Below, piece by piece: positions 36,687 through 46,463 of a stretch of 64,000 nt of DNA (positions are counted from its first letter, which is position 1; each line of letters begins with the position of its first letter). A program made the translations under genes and the position numbers. The notes beneath the pieces were generated by a model. The model did no database searches. It saw only the letters and a program-made list of their open reading frames with translations, and was not told the origin of the DNA. Location: NCBI RefSeq assembly GCF_030867095.1, contig NC_081832.1, positions 35,163,756 through 35,227,755 on the forward strand, in the 5' to 3' direction. This DNA comes from Alligator mississippiensis (taxonomy: Eukaryota; Chordata; Crocodylia; Alligatoridae).

Positions 36687-38900
36687 TTGGTGACATCAGT
36701 AATTGACAACTGGAGCATGGAACCATCATTCAAACTCATTCTCCATACAACAACCCGGTGTGGGTGCAGGTCCAGCAAAAAGATCCAAGAAGTTGGGCCC
36801 GAGTGTGAATTCCTGGGAATCCAATGGCAACAAGGTGGACCCACCATACCAGCTAAAGAGCTGCAGAGCCTGGTAGATACCCCTGCCCCCAACAATGTAA
36901 AAGAACCGCAAGCCCAGCTGGGAGCGCTTAACTTCTGGCGCCTGCATGTCCCCGAGTTTAGCGTGTTGGCCCGGCCTCTGTATAATTTGTGCAAGAAAAA
37001 GGCACAGTGGGAATGGGGCCCTGAGCACCAACATGCCATGCGGGCCCTCAAGGAGGCGGTAACCACCCACACCTCCCTAGCAGCACGACACCCAGAAGGG
37101 TAGCTCTGGCTCCATGTAAACATATCCAACAGGGGGCCCCACTGGAGCTTATGCCAGAGAGATACACCTAGGGCAGAGGGAAAGCCCCTTGGGTTTTGGA
37201 GCCAAGGCTGGAAGGTGGCTGAAGCCTGATATACCCTGCTAAAACAAATGCTGTGTGCGGCAGCCGCAGCTTGAGAAGCCACAGAGGCCCTGAGAGGGGA
37301 GTTACCCACTGTCCTAATCCTGGGTACCTATCCTGGGAATGGCATTGTCTGACCGAGACCTCCCACCCGGAGGGAGGGCCCAAGAAACAACAGTACAAAA
37401 ATGAATCTATTATATTTTAAGTCAGGCTATGCGGGTAACCCCAAAGGGGCATCCACTACTAGTGGAAAAAAAGTCACAGAAAGCACAGTTAACATATACC
37501 CAGACACAACCAGCTCTGATGAGCCATCTCCCATCAAGGAAGCACCTCCATTCTCACCCGACATGGAAATATCAGAAGACGTAGAGGTCTGGTTTACCAA
37601 CGGCTCAGCCAAAGGTCGCACCTGGAGGAGTGCTGCCATACGGGTTCGAGATGGTAAGCAGCTTACGATGGGGGAAAACGGCCAAAATGCGCAGTATCGG
37701 CTGTAGTCGACGTGGCCAACTATGAACTGTTACTAGGGTCAGGCTATACAAAACCCATTTATATCTACAGCGATTCTTGGATAGTAGTAGAGGGTTGCAC
37801 CAAGTGGCTACCCCTGTGGAAAAAGGAAAACTTCAAAAGGTGAGGCAGAGACATTTGGAGCTGTGATGAGCGGGAGCCTTTGTGAGCAATGGCACAGGGA
37901 GGCCTTCCCTTACATATACGACTTGTTAGTGCAGCACACGGGAGCAAAAAAGCTGAAGGGCCTGAAGCAAAGTGGAACAGGCAAGTAGATGAGTTAGCCA
38001 AAGACAACACAGAAGCCCTTGTTGCTGAAGCAGAGGCTCAGCCTCCCCCAGAGAAGGCGCCCGGCCCCTCCCTTCAGCAGATCCCTAGAGTGCTAGCCAC
38101 AGAATGGCTGCATTGGCAGCATGGGCACCCTGGCCACGATGGCACAGCTTGCCTAGCAGCTACCTGGGGTATTCACCTAACTAAAAGGGAAACGCAGGAA
38201 TTGGTCAACTCCTGCATCACCTGCCAGGAAGTCGAGGCCCAACTAGCCCCCGCCTTGACTACCCCTTTGTCATTACGCGATGGGAAAGTAATATGGCAAG
38301 TTTGGCAATGCGACTTTATAGGCCCACTTCCCCACACCCCCCAGAAAGTGACAGTATGTTTGTAGCAGTGGAAGCAGGCACCAGAATGATGTTTGCCCGG
38401 GCCTTTGCCAAGGCCACAGCACAGGACACCTGTGCAGCACTGGAAAACCTGTTAGCCATTTACCCACCTCCCGTAGAGCTGCAAAGTGACAACGGTTCAC
38501 ATTTTTGCAACCATCTTGTCTATGAATGGGCCACAAAACATCATGTGCTGTGGACTTATCACATTCCCTATCACCTGCAATCTAATGGACTGGTAGAATG
38601 AGCCAACGGTATCTTAAAGTGCAACCTGCTAATGGCCGTTGATTCGGCCCTCAAGGACTGGGACCTGCACCTGGATTGCTCAGTCAACTGGGCCAACTAT
38701 CGGCCCCGTGCCGGAGGAAACCCTATGCAACAAGCCTTTAATCAAAGTGGGCCCCGCGAGCTGGCAGTGGAACAGCCAAGGGGTGGCTAGGGGAAACTCC
38801 AGGCAGGAGACCAGGTAGTAGTTATGGGGACAAATGGGAAGGGGTGCTAATGGCACGGGACACATATAACTCATGGTGGGTGTCAAGGTCAGATCCATCT
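36687..38900 (+). pseudogene. ERV-B pol remnant (RT end, RNase H, integrase)
   Basis: The RT thumb region has LNFWRLHVPEFS (about 36930). RNase H has VWFTNGSAKG (about 37590), where FTDGS is usual, so the first catalytic Asp is Asn. The integrase has an HxxxH...CITCQ finger (about 38110-38230), QCDFIGPLP (about 38310), QSDNGSHF (about 38483) and SNGLVE (about 38583). The catalytic RT core with YxDD is missing, so pol has an internal deletion. Stops are present throughout. Confidence 0.8.
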
Positions 38901-39030
38901 AACAGGAGCCAGACTCAATTTTTCCTTGTTCCTGCAGATTGGGTCCATCCGCGGGCACAGCCATAGCGGCCTCGGGGTACTCTGGAGTCATCATCCTGCT
39001 CCAGAGCAACGCCGCCATCCTCATCCAGCA

Positions 39031-39408
39031 ATGAAGGGGTGGAACGCCATCAGGACAGGACTGCTAGTCGTTTGCTGTTGTTTGACTAATGTGGGGCATT
39101 CCCATGCTTCCACACCCCAGATCACACCCACTGCCAAGGCCTCAGACACACTGGGATACTGGGAGCACCCAGCTGCAATCGAAGAAGTGCAAAACTGGCC
39201 TTTCAGTCACCAGCAGTGGATTGTGAACTGGCAAGGGGGAATCGTCAATGTTACTGTGGGACTGGGTGGTTGTTTGGTTTCCTCCCATATGCCAGAATCA
39301 GGAAAAATGGGTGTGGGATGGGGGAAGATTGTTGTGGTTTCTTCCAATGGCCCTGGTGCTATTATATTCTGCCTGCAGGTACACTGCCCACCCCAGGTCC
39401 CGATGTGA
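39031..39408 (+). pseudogene. ERV-B env N-terminal remnant
   Basis: The frame starts MKGWNAIRTGLLVVCCC, a signal-peptide-like sequence. It has an N-glycosylation site in NVTVG and stops after 126 residues. The assignment rests on position after integrase and on the signal peptide; no TM subunit is seen. Confidence 0.5.
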
Positions 39409-39539
39409 CCACTGCCACAACCCCACCTGCAGCTCGAAATTCTACAACCACCCAGAGCCCAAAGAGGCAACCAAAACCTCTGACCCCACATCCATGGGAA
39501 ACAGTGCTCCACTTGCAGTACCCAGCTGGCCTGTGACAG

Positions 39540-40062
39540 GGGGTGTACCATGAGGGGGAGTGTGTGTGGGGGGGGGGGCCTCTACACCCCGCATCCTCCC
39601 TCACACCTGCCCATCTGAGGTCCATGCTCCCACCGCCTCCCTGGGCATGGGCTTTAAACTGCCACTAGCCTCTGCCCCATGCTCTGCGCTCCTGCCCACC
39701 TGCAGCTGCCCCCCACCGCTTCCCTACCTGGTGCCCAGAGTGAGCAGGACACTGGGTAAGCTGACAGGTTCCCCCCCACCAGCAGCTGTAGCAGTGGCAG
39801 CCCTGCCAGGAAGCTGTGTGCTGGCTGGGCTGGGCCCTTCCATGCACAAGGATGGGAGTGAGGCACAATGGGGTATTTTGCAGCAGGTATGTGTATATGT
39901 GGTGTCTCGCTCCCACCCTCATTGGCGGAAGGGCTGGGTGAGCAAGCCCCATCTTATGAAGACCTGCTACTGCATAAGGGTTTTTTTAATTGGAGATGAG
40001 TTAGTGGCTAACATTTGAAAACCAAGTCAAAAACAAAATCTTTAGAGAAGGAAGTGAAGGGT
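39540..40062. other. Spacer between ERV-B and SAMHD1 3' end, no gene
   Basis: GC-rich, with a G run at about 39571-39581 and C runs; overlapping frames on both strands have no domain. Confidence 0.5.
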
Positions 40063-40073
40063 TTTATTTTATT
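40063..40073 (-). terminator. Putative SAMHD1 polyadenylation signals
   Basis: Two overlapping AATAAA hexamers on the minus strand (40068-40073 and 40063-40068) lie about 1.26 kb past the stop codon. Similar hexamers can occur by chance in AT-rich DNA, so this is tentative. Confidence 0.4.
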
Positions 40074-41330
40074 TTAATTAAAACCTAAAAAAGAAACAAC
40101 ACTGGAGAAAACCCCCCAAAAAACACTTTTGTTAGAGGGGCTTTTTGACTTGCACTTGTTAAAACATTTGAGATGCAAGTGAAAAATTAGGAAAAAGAAG
40201 AGGGGAAGAAAGCCTTGCCTTTGTATTGAACAGTTAGTTTGGCGAACTCAGCCAGTTCAGCAGAACTTTTGAGACTACCCACAAGCAACAGAGGAAAGAA
40301 ATCATTTAATATACCAGTGAAAATTGCAAAGTCACTGAACAATGCTGTGGATTGTAGAGTTAATTGAGGGAGATCAGGTAGCAGAAGTACTGCATTAGCA
40401 GACTGCTGCACTAGTTAACTGCTAAGAAGGTATTTTGCTGTGTAACCATATCCTCATTTTTAAAATATGTGAGTAATCAAGTTGACAGTATCTCTTCAGC
40501 CAAATTTTTCTTGCCAGGAATGTTCAGATAGTAATGAAAGAGCACAGCATTTCTGTAACTGAATACAGAAGTAAAAACCACATTCTGTAAACCAAAAAGC
40601 TATTTTAAAAAAACCCATAAAGTGTCTGGGCACTTTGGTAGCATGAGGAGACAGCTCACATTCATCAGCTTTTACAGTTAGACTGATCTTTGGTTATTTA
40701 AAGGTGAAATGCAAAGATTCTAGGAAAAACAAATTTTAGCTCTTACATTTCTGATAAAGCCTCAGTATTACCATAAACAAGGGGATCCAAATTATAGAAA
40801 ATAGCAATAGGTCTTTCCAACATTTCGTTTATGATACTTGCACTGATAGAAGAAACTGGAAACTTATACTCACAGTTCTCTGGTTTTAGCAAAGTGGGAA
40901 CTGCGTTGAAAAATACAGCTAACACTGCATTTCAACCAGGGTAAAATTTTGCCCTTTTGTATGCTTATGGAACTTTGTATATTTTATCAAGCCTCTGAAG
41001 TTCATTTTTAAAAAGGTACTCTTGCTATACAAGACAAGTACATTCAAAGAACACACTAGAAACAGTTGTGTTAAGTTTTGTTGCAACAAATCATCTCTCC
41101 ATATAAAATTCCCCTCTGAGTACCATAATACACAGAGTTTTAATTAACTACACTATATAGGAAATTTCAGCTCCTTTTAAAATGCATTATTGTAAATCTG
41201 CTCTGAAAAGCTTTTACAGCCTATCCTTATTTCACATAGGCTTTTTATAAAATGTGCCAGCCATCATTTAAAGAGATAAATGGGATAGTGCAAAATCCTT
41301 ATCAGAAAGGCTTTAAATACATTTAATAAG
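40074..41330 (-). other. SAMHD1: Putative SAMHD1 3' UTR
   Basis: This AT-rich sequence follows the stop codon and has no convincing coding frame on either strand. It is bounded downstream by overlapping AATAAA hexamers on the minus strand. The extent is inferred and would need RNA data. Confidence 0.5.
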
Positions 41331-41462
41331 TCAGTTATTGAAAAGTCTGGTTCTGGATTTTGAAGCTTTCTTGCATTCACTTGGACCTTCTAGTTCATCT
41401 TCTTCAGTGTTTTTCCAGCTTGCTTTCATTGGAGTTAGCAAAGGGGCAACCACATCACCATC
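41331..41462 (-). CDS. SAMHD1: SAMHD1 last coding exon with stop codon
   Basis: The exon encodes 43 residues plus TGA in phase 0. It starts DGDVVAPLLTPMK. The TPMK motif fits the S/T-P-x-K CDK consensus and matches human T592, whose phosphorylation switches off antiviral restriction. The tail ends KSRTRLFNN, keeping the LF of the human cyclin-binding motif. The middle of the tail differs in composition from human, as expected for the segment targeted by lentiviral Vpx in primates. The acceptor is ...gtttgatag. Confidence 0.95.
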   Translation of the reverse strand, partial: DGDVVAPLLTPMKASWKNTEEDELEGPSECKKASKSRTRLFNN

Positions 41463-41991
41463 CTATCAAACCAATGAAAGAAAGAAAAGGTTTGCTTTTA
41501 AAAGCATTCTCCTGAATTTAGAATAAAAAACCTCAACGTTAGAATATTTAGTAAAATGGATTAGAAGATGAGAGCCACACAAACACTGCAATCAATGCTT
41601 GATCACTGTACACAAAAATTTTGGATCAGTGTTCCTACAGAAATTAACTGGTTCCTAATTTTGACCATGATCAGTACACATTTAGGAAATAGCTAAGCTT
41701 GAAAATATTTTGTATGTTGTTACACAGAGCAAATATATTAAGCACCCTTGTTTTTACCTTGAGCTCACACATTCAGTGCTGAGCAAACAAAGTGCTGATT
41801 ACTCACAGCCTCTCTCTGGAATGCATCACTGAACTTCAGTACAGATTTAAACGTATGATTCTATTAAAGCATGCTATTGCTGTGCAATTAACTACTATGT
41901 GTAGCTGTACAATGAAATCACTATTCTATATATATTATAGAAGCAGTGAAAACTTTTTAACTATCTTGCATGCAAAATATCCTATATAGAA
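41463..41991 (-). other. SAMHD1 last intron, right-hand non-repeat DNA
   Basis: AT-rich intron sequence next to the acceptor of the last coding exon. I see no other gene or repeat. Confidence 0.6.
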
Positions 41992-42300
41992 TCACAGAAC
42001 CATAGAAAATTAGAGTTGGAAGGGACCTCAGGAGGTCTAATCCAATCACCTGCTCAAAGCAAGATCATCTCCAACTATATCATCGCAGCCAAGGCTCTGT
42101 CTAGCCAGATTTTGAAAACCTCTAAGGATGGAGATTCTAGAACCTCTCTGAGTAGCCTATTCCAGTGTTTTACTACCCTCCTGATGAGAAAGTTTTGCCT
42201 AATATTTAACCTAAACTTCCCTTGCTGCATCTTGAGACCATTGCTCCTTGTTCTTTCATCTGCCAGCACTGAGAACAATCCAGCTTCATCTTCTGAGAAC
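41992..42300 (-). mobile_element. CR1 3' end fragment in SAMHD1 intron
   Basis: It begins agaatcacagaaccatagaaaattagagttggaagggacct-like, the CR1 3' end read on the minus strand, and continues as the C-terminal ORF2 (RLNIRQNFLIRRVVKHWN). It is decayed and without a full frame. Confidence 0.8.
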
Positions 42301-43465
42301 AGTTTAGCTCCATCATCCACATCTATGAACCCTGTTTCAAACTCAAACCCAGGTACAGCAATATCACAAAAGAACGAGTCAGAGAAAGTGGATAAAATGC
42401 CCACAATTGTAGACACAAACCTGTAGAAATTCTGCCCTACTGATTGCATTTTTGGAAAACAGACTGCAGGGTCCAGTACATTAAAGTGTACAATAAACTG
42501 GGAAGCATTATGTACTGGCTGAGTGGATGCTGTACCATATAGAAGTGGTAAGTGTTAGCAACCTACTAATTCTCTGTCTTCATTATTATATTAGTGATGT
42601 GAGCATTTGGTCTCAGAGCTTCCATCAAGATGTAGCTAGTCTTGTATGTTTTTACCAAAGGTGAATATATTAAGCATCTTCATTTCCAACTTGAATTTCC
42701 ACATTCAATACAGGATCAACACAACTCAGCAAGGGGGAATTAAAAGCCTCATGGAGCCCCCTCTTTCCAGTTCCTTCGATTTATCGCATGCTCCTGGAGA
42801 CATGATGCCAAATCATGTCACATGAAAAGAACTACCAGGTACCTCAGGTGTCAAGGGATCATGGCCCGTGGTCTTGCAAATTTGCAAAGATGTACAAATT
42901 TCCTAGCAAATTAGCACTGCTTCCAGAAGTGGCCACGGAACTCCAGAAGTGGCGCAGCTGCTTTTATTGTGAGATTGGCGCCGCCATAACCAGCGGGATT
43001 GGCTACCGGGGACTGCCCCCAGGCCAGTGGGATTAGCTGCCGGGGGAACCCCCTTCCAGTTCCTGACTGGTGTCAGGGAGGCATGTGCTTGACTCAAGAG
43101 GCACCAGACACCCATGGCTGATTCAGCGTGCCTCTGGACCAACTCCCACTGCAAAAGCCAGAACTGCACCGAAGGACAATAATGTGCTCTACCCCATTAG
43201 TCTAAAGACTCATGCTCTTCATCAGAAAGCATCTATCAGAGAAACAGAAAATTTAAATAGGCTTAGGATGAGCAAGAGGAAAAAGGGAAAACACAGATAA
43301 GAGAAAATGTTTGAATACTTTGAAAAATACAGGCCACAGATCTGCCCATGGATGACTTAGACCTTTTCTAGAGTGAAATTTGCATCAGTTACACTGATTT
43401 GAATGAGTGCAAGTTTCTGTGTGAACTATCCTCTATTGAAGTGGGTTTTATTCAGTTAAACTAAG
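42301..43465. other. SAMHD1 intron, unassigned
   Basis: Short open frames occur but none has a domain. Bases 42890-43180 are GC-rich with a partial self-similarity (ccagtgggattrgctRccggggg twice). I make no call. Confidence 0.5.
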
Positions 43466-44473
43466 TAGGGGTGCATCGATAGAGATTTTGGGGGCCAATA
43501 CCAATAGCCGATTTTTAGGGAGGCATATTGGCCAATACCAATCTGATTTCCGATACAGCTGCGTCCAGTTGGTAAGTCTGTTGTGGTGAAAGGAGAGGAA
43601 GATCAAAGGGGTGTGTGCGTGGGGTGGGGGGCAGATCAACACCTGTGGTGAAGGAGGAGGTAAGGTGGGCATGGGACAGAGCCGCAGCTTGCCCAGGGGG
43701 CACAGGAAGGGGGGTAGTGGCTCAGGCCGCTGTGCACCACTCGTCTAGAAGCAGCTCGTCTGCTGATCTGGTGGCTCCCACCGCTCAGCCGGGAGGGGGT
43801 GTGTGCCCCCTGATCTGGGTGGGGTGGGGTGGGCTGCAGCTGTGGGCTGGGGCCATGCTGCATTGTGCTTGGAGTGGGTGCCAGCAGCGCTGGGAGGGGG
43901 CTATGGGGAGTGGGTGCAGCCCCCCAAATTTCACTGTAGCCCCTTCTAAGTGTTGCTGCCTCCTGCTCTGAGCACAGCACAGCATGGCCCCCAGCCGCAG
44001 CCCGCCCGCCCTGCCTTGCTCCATGCAGATCCGGGGGCAGACGCCCCTCCCCACCTCCCCCATGTCCTCCCAGATGAGCGGCAGGAGCAGTGATGGAAGC
44101 CACCAGACAAGCTGCTCCTAGACCAGCATCACACAGTGCTGGGAGCCACAGCTCTGTCCTGTGCCCACCCCGCTCTGGCTGGGCAGCACCTACCCCAGCC
44201 CCACTCCTCCCTCACCATGGGGGGACATTGATTTGCCCCTCCACACTTCCTTTCTCCCCTCTCCACGTTCACCACAACAGATGTACCAGCTACACATAGC
44301 TAGCCAAGCTGCTGGCTGTGCTCCTCACTGCCTGTGTGCCATGCTGCGGCTGTGCACAAGCACGGGCATGTATCGGTCAAATTATCAGCCACATCAGGTT
44401 GATCTCCAATACAGTTAATTTTCTTTATATCAGTGCTGATCCCATATCAGAACGATGTATCAGTGCACCTCTA
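43466..44473. mobile_element. Nonautonomous hAT-type transposon with perfect 8-bp TSD
   Basis: The ends are TAGGGGTGCATCGATA and, on the minus strand, TAGAGGTGCACTGATA. The 8-bp duplication AAACTAAG is perfect at 43458-43465 and 44474-44481. Inside, 43560-43640 and 44200-44300 are imperfect reverse complements, so the 1008-bp element can fold back on itself. It has no transposase frame. Confidence 0.92.
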
Positions 44474-44682
44474 AAACTAAGCTAATGTAATAAAAGCTGT
44501 TTACAAGCTAAAATAAAAGTGGTGGATTAAATTCAGTTCAGCTATGGTGAAGTTCTATAACACAGATAAGGCTTACCCATAAAATTCCTTATTATACTAA
44601 TTATAAAAATCCAGACTCCCTAGGCCAAGGTGAGAAGCTCCAGGGGTAGGAATGTATGGAGGTAACATTATACAAACCTTAC

Positions 44683-44820
44683 CTGTGGTTTAGTGAAATC
44701 TCTGTTTATACACCACTGCACAAAATACTGTATTGCAGCATTGAGACTCTTCTCATCTGTTTTCTTACAGTAAACTCGGATAAGCTGTTCCTCAAAGGTC
44801 TCTGGCAGAAACCTAGAAAC
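44683..44820 (-). CDS. SAMHD1: SAMHD1 coding exon (human residues ~538-582)
   Basis: Exactly 46 codons in phase 0, from [12 protein letters not shown] to NRDFTKPQ. The acceptor is ...attcaaaag and the donor gtaagg. It encodes the C-terminal lobe ([17 protein letters not shown]). The intron upstream of it, 44821-50236, is 5.4 kb and holds the nested CR1 and L3-like elements. Confidence 0.95.
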
Positions 44821-45254
44821 CTTTTGAATACAGAAAAAAATAACTTAAATAGCCTTTTGAAATTCATGGAATGGTTTATTTGAGATTCCAAGATTTTCCC
44901 ATATATATATTTCTTACTAAAATGTCCAAGTTCTTTTTAGAGCCTTAATTAGATTCTGGTTTTCCCTGTCAAACTCCATTCTTTATATAAATTAACGAGG
45001 AATAGATTTTAAGTAGCATTATATGTAACAAACACTTAAGAACATTTACTAGGTCAGACCATAAGTCCATCTTGCCCAGTATCCTAGGTCACAGTGGCAG
45101 ATAGTGGATGTTGAAAGGGATAGTGAACTGGGTATGACCAGGGTTCCCCCCCCACCGCAACCCATTGTTTCTCTCTCATTTGCGGTCTCCAGCATCTAAG
45201 GGTGAGAAGGTTCTAATTCAGAGGCTGTATCTTTAACTCCCATGATCAAAAGTC

Positions 45255-46355
45255 ATGGGACAGACACGGATGGGCACGTGCCACACCCCAAGGGTCCCCT
45301 CGGGCTCCGCGGCCCCCCCCTCTGGCACCTCAGAGACTGCCACCCAGACGGAGCCCCTGGCTCTGGGCTCCATGCAGACGGAGCCCCTGGCTCTCGGCTG
45401 TGGGGGCTGCCTGTCCCTTTTTCAGACTCTGGGGCCGGGGAGCATGGTTACCTCCCCTTGTGGGGTCTGCTCCCTTTTGGGGTCTCTGACGCACCAGCTG
45501 GAGGAGCTCCAGGCCACAGTCCAGAGACTGCGTGACATCAGGGACTGCGAGCAGGAGATAGACTCCTACTGCCAGGCCCTTCTCCCCCGGGAGGCGGAGG
45601 GTAGACCACAGTCTCCCTCCAGGCCAAAGGAGGACTCCGGGACCTCCTGCTCTGTCCAGCCAGGGGCATGGACCAAGGTGGTCAAGGGCCCTAAGGCCCA
45701 CCGCACCAAGGCCCCTGCCCCTCCAGAGCTGAGCAACAGGTACGCACCTCTTGCTGCTCCAGCAGAGCCTGAGTTGCTGGCTCCCACAGGCAACATGGGC
45801 CCAACTGCAGCTCCCGCCCCTGCTCTCCCCAAGACAAAACGTAAGGTGTTTGTTGTGGAAGACTCCCTCCTGAGGGGGACTGAGGGGGCAATCTGCCGCC
45901 CCAACCCCTTAGCCCGGGAAGTCTGCTGCTTCCCAGGGGCCCGCATCCGGGACATTGCGGAGAGGATCCCAAAGCTCCTCCAACCCACAGACCACTATCC
46001 CATGCTCCTTATTCATGTGGGCACCAATGACACGGCTCGGAGCGCTCCCAGCCGGGTCATGAGGTGCTACAGGGATTTGGGAGCGGGGCTAAAGGGTCTG
46101 GGGGCACAGGTGGTGTTCTTGTCGATCCTCCCAGTCTCAGGCTATGGGCTGAGGAGGGAGAGGAGGATCCATGTAGTCAACCAAAGTTTGCAACGCTGGT
46201 GTCATCAGGAAGGCTTTGGCTTCCATGACCACATCCCGCTCTTTGGCGAGAGAGGCAGCGAGCTGCTGGGAAGAGATGGCCTCCATCTCTCTTCCCTACG
46301 GAGGAGGCTCTTCTCAGCCAGAATGGCTGACCTGCTCCACCAGGCTTTAAACTAA
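45255..46355 (+). CDS. CR1 ORF1 with SGNH/GDSL-like esterase domain
   Basis: An intact 366-residue frame. Residues ~30-45 contain a short tandem duplication (QTEPLALG twice). Residues ~85-110 are a Cys-containing, helical stretch. From ~195 an SGNH hydrolase fold can be read: VVEDSLL at 202-206 (block I; the usual GDS is EDS, Ser204 being the candidate nucleophile), FPGARI (block II), HVGTND at 254-259 (block III) and DGLHL at 341-345 (block V with Asp341 and His344). Esterase-type ORF1 proteins are known from CR1 elements and may bind membranes or RNA. The chosen start gives the longest frame and lies close to the element's 5' end. Confidence 0.88.
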   Translation: MGQTRMGTCHTPRVPSGSAAPPSGTSETATQTEPLALGSMQTEPLALGCGGCLSLFQTLGPGSMVTSPCGVCSLLGSLTHQLEELQATVQRLRDIRDCEQEIDSYCQALLPREAEGRPQSPSRPKEDSGTSCSVQPGAWTKVVKGPKAHRTKAPAPPELSNRYAPLAAPAEPELLAPTGNMGPTAAPAPALPKTKRKVFVVEDSLLRGTEGAICRPNPLAREVCCFPGARIRDIAERIPKLLQPTDHYPMLLIHVGTNDTARSAPSRVMRCYRDLGAGLKGLGAQVVFLSILPVSGYGLRRERRIHVVNQSLQRWCHQEGFGFHDHIPLFGERGSELLGRDGLHLSSLRRRLFSARMADLLHQALN

Positions 46356-46463
46356 GCCCGCGGGGGGACTACCGCCACTGCTGGCCCACTGAGCAATCCT
46401 TGCAAAGCCAGCGGGTCAAGGCACTTAAGGGAGCCCACCCCTGCCCTAGCCCTGGTAAAATCT

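Larger units (their letters stand above)
28840..39538 (+). mobile_element. Second endogenous retrovirus (ERV-B), partial, split by nested CR1s
   Basis: The 5' LTR runs from about 28840 to 35776 but is interrupted by CR1 sequence at 29718-35568. A primer-binding site follows, then gag and pol/env remnants to about 39538. TATAAAG is seen at about 29369. A 23-bp near copy of the LTR end (cagtRcccagctggcctgtgaca) recurs at 39516-39538, possibly the stump of the 3' LTR. All genes are broken. The start at 28840 (TGTGATGG) is inferred. Confidence 0.7.

Noticed and set aside
42016..42426. A 136-residue plus-strand frame
   Set aside because: It is the shadow of a minus-strand CR1 fragment, with no independent homology.
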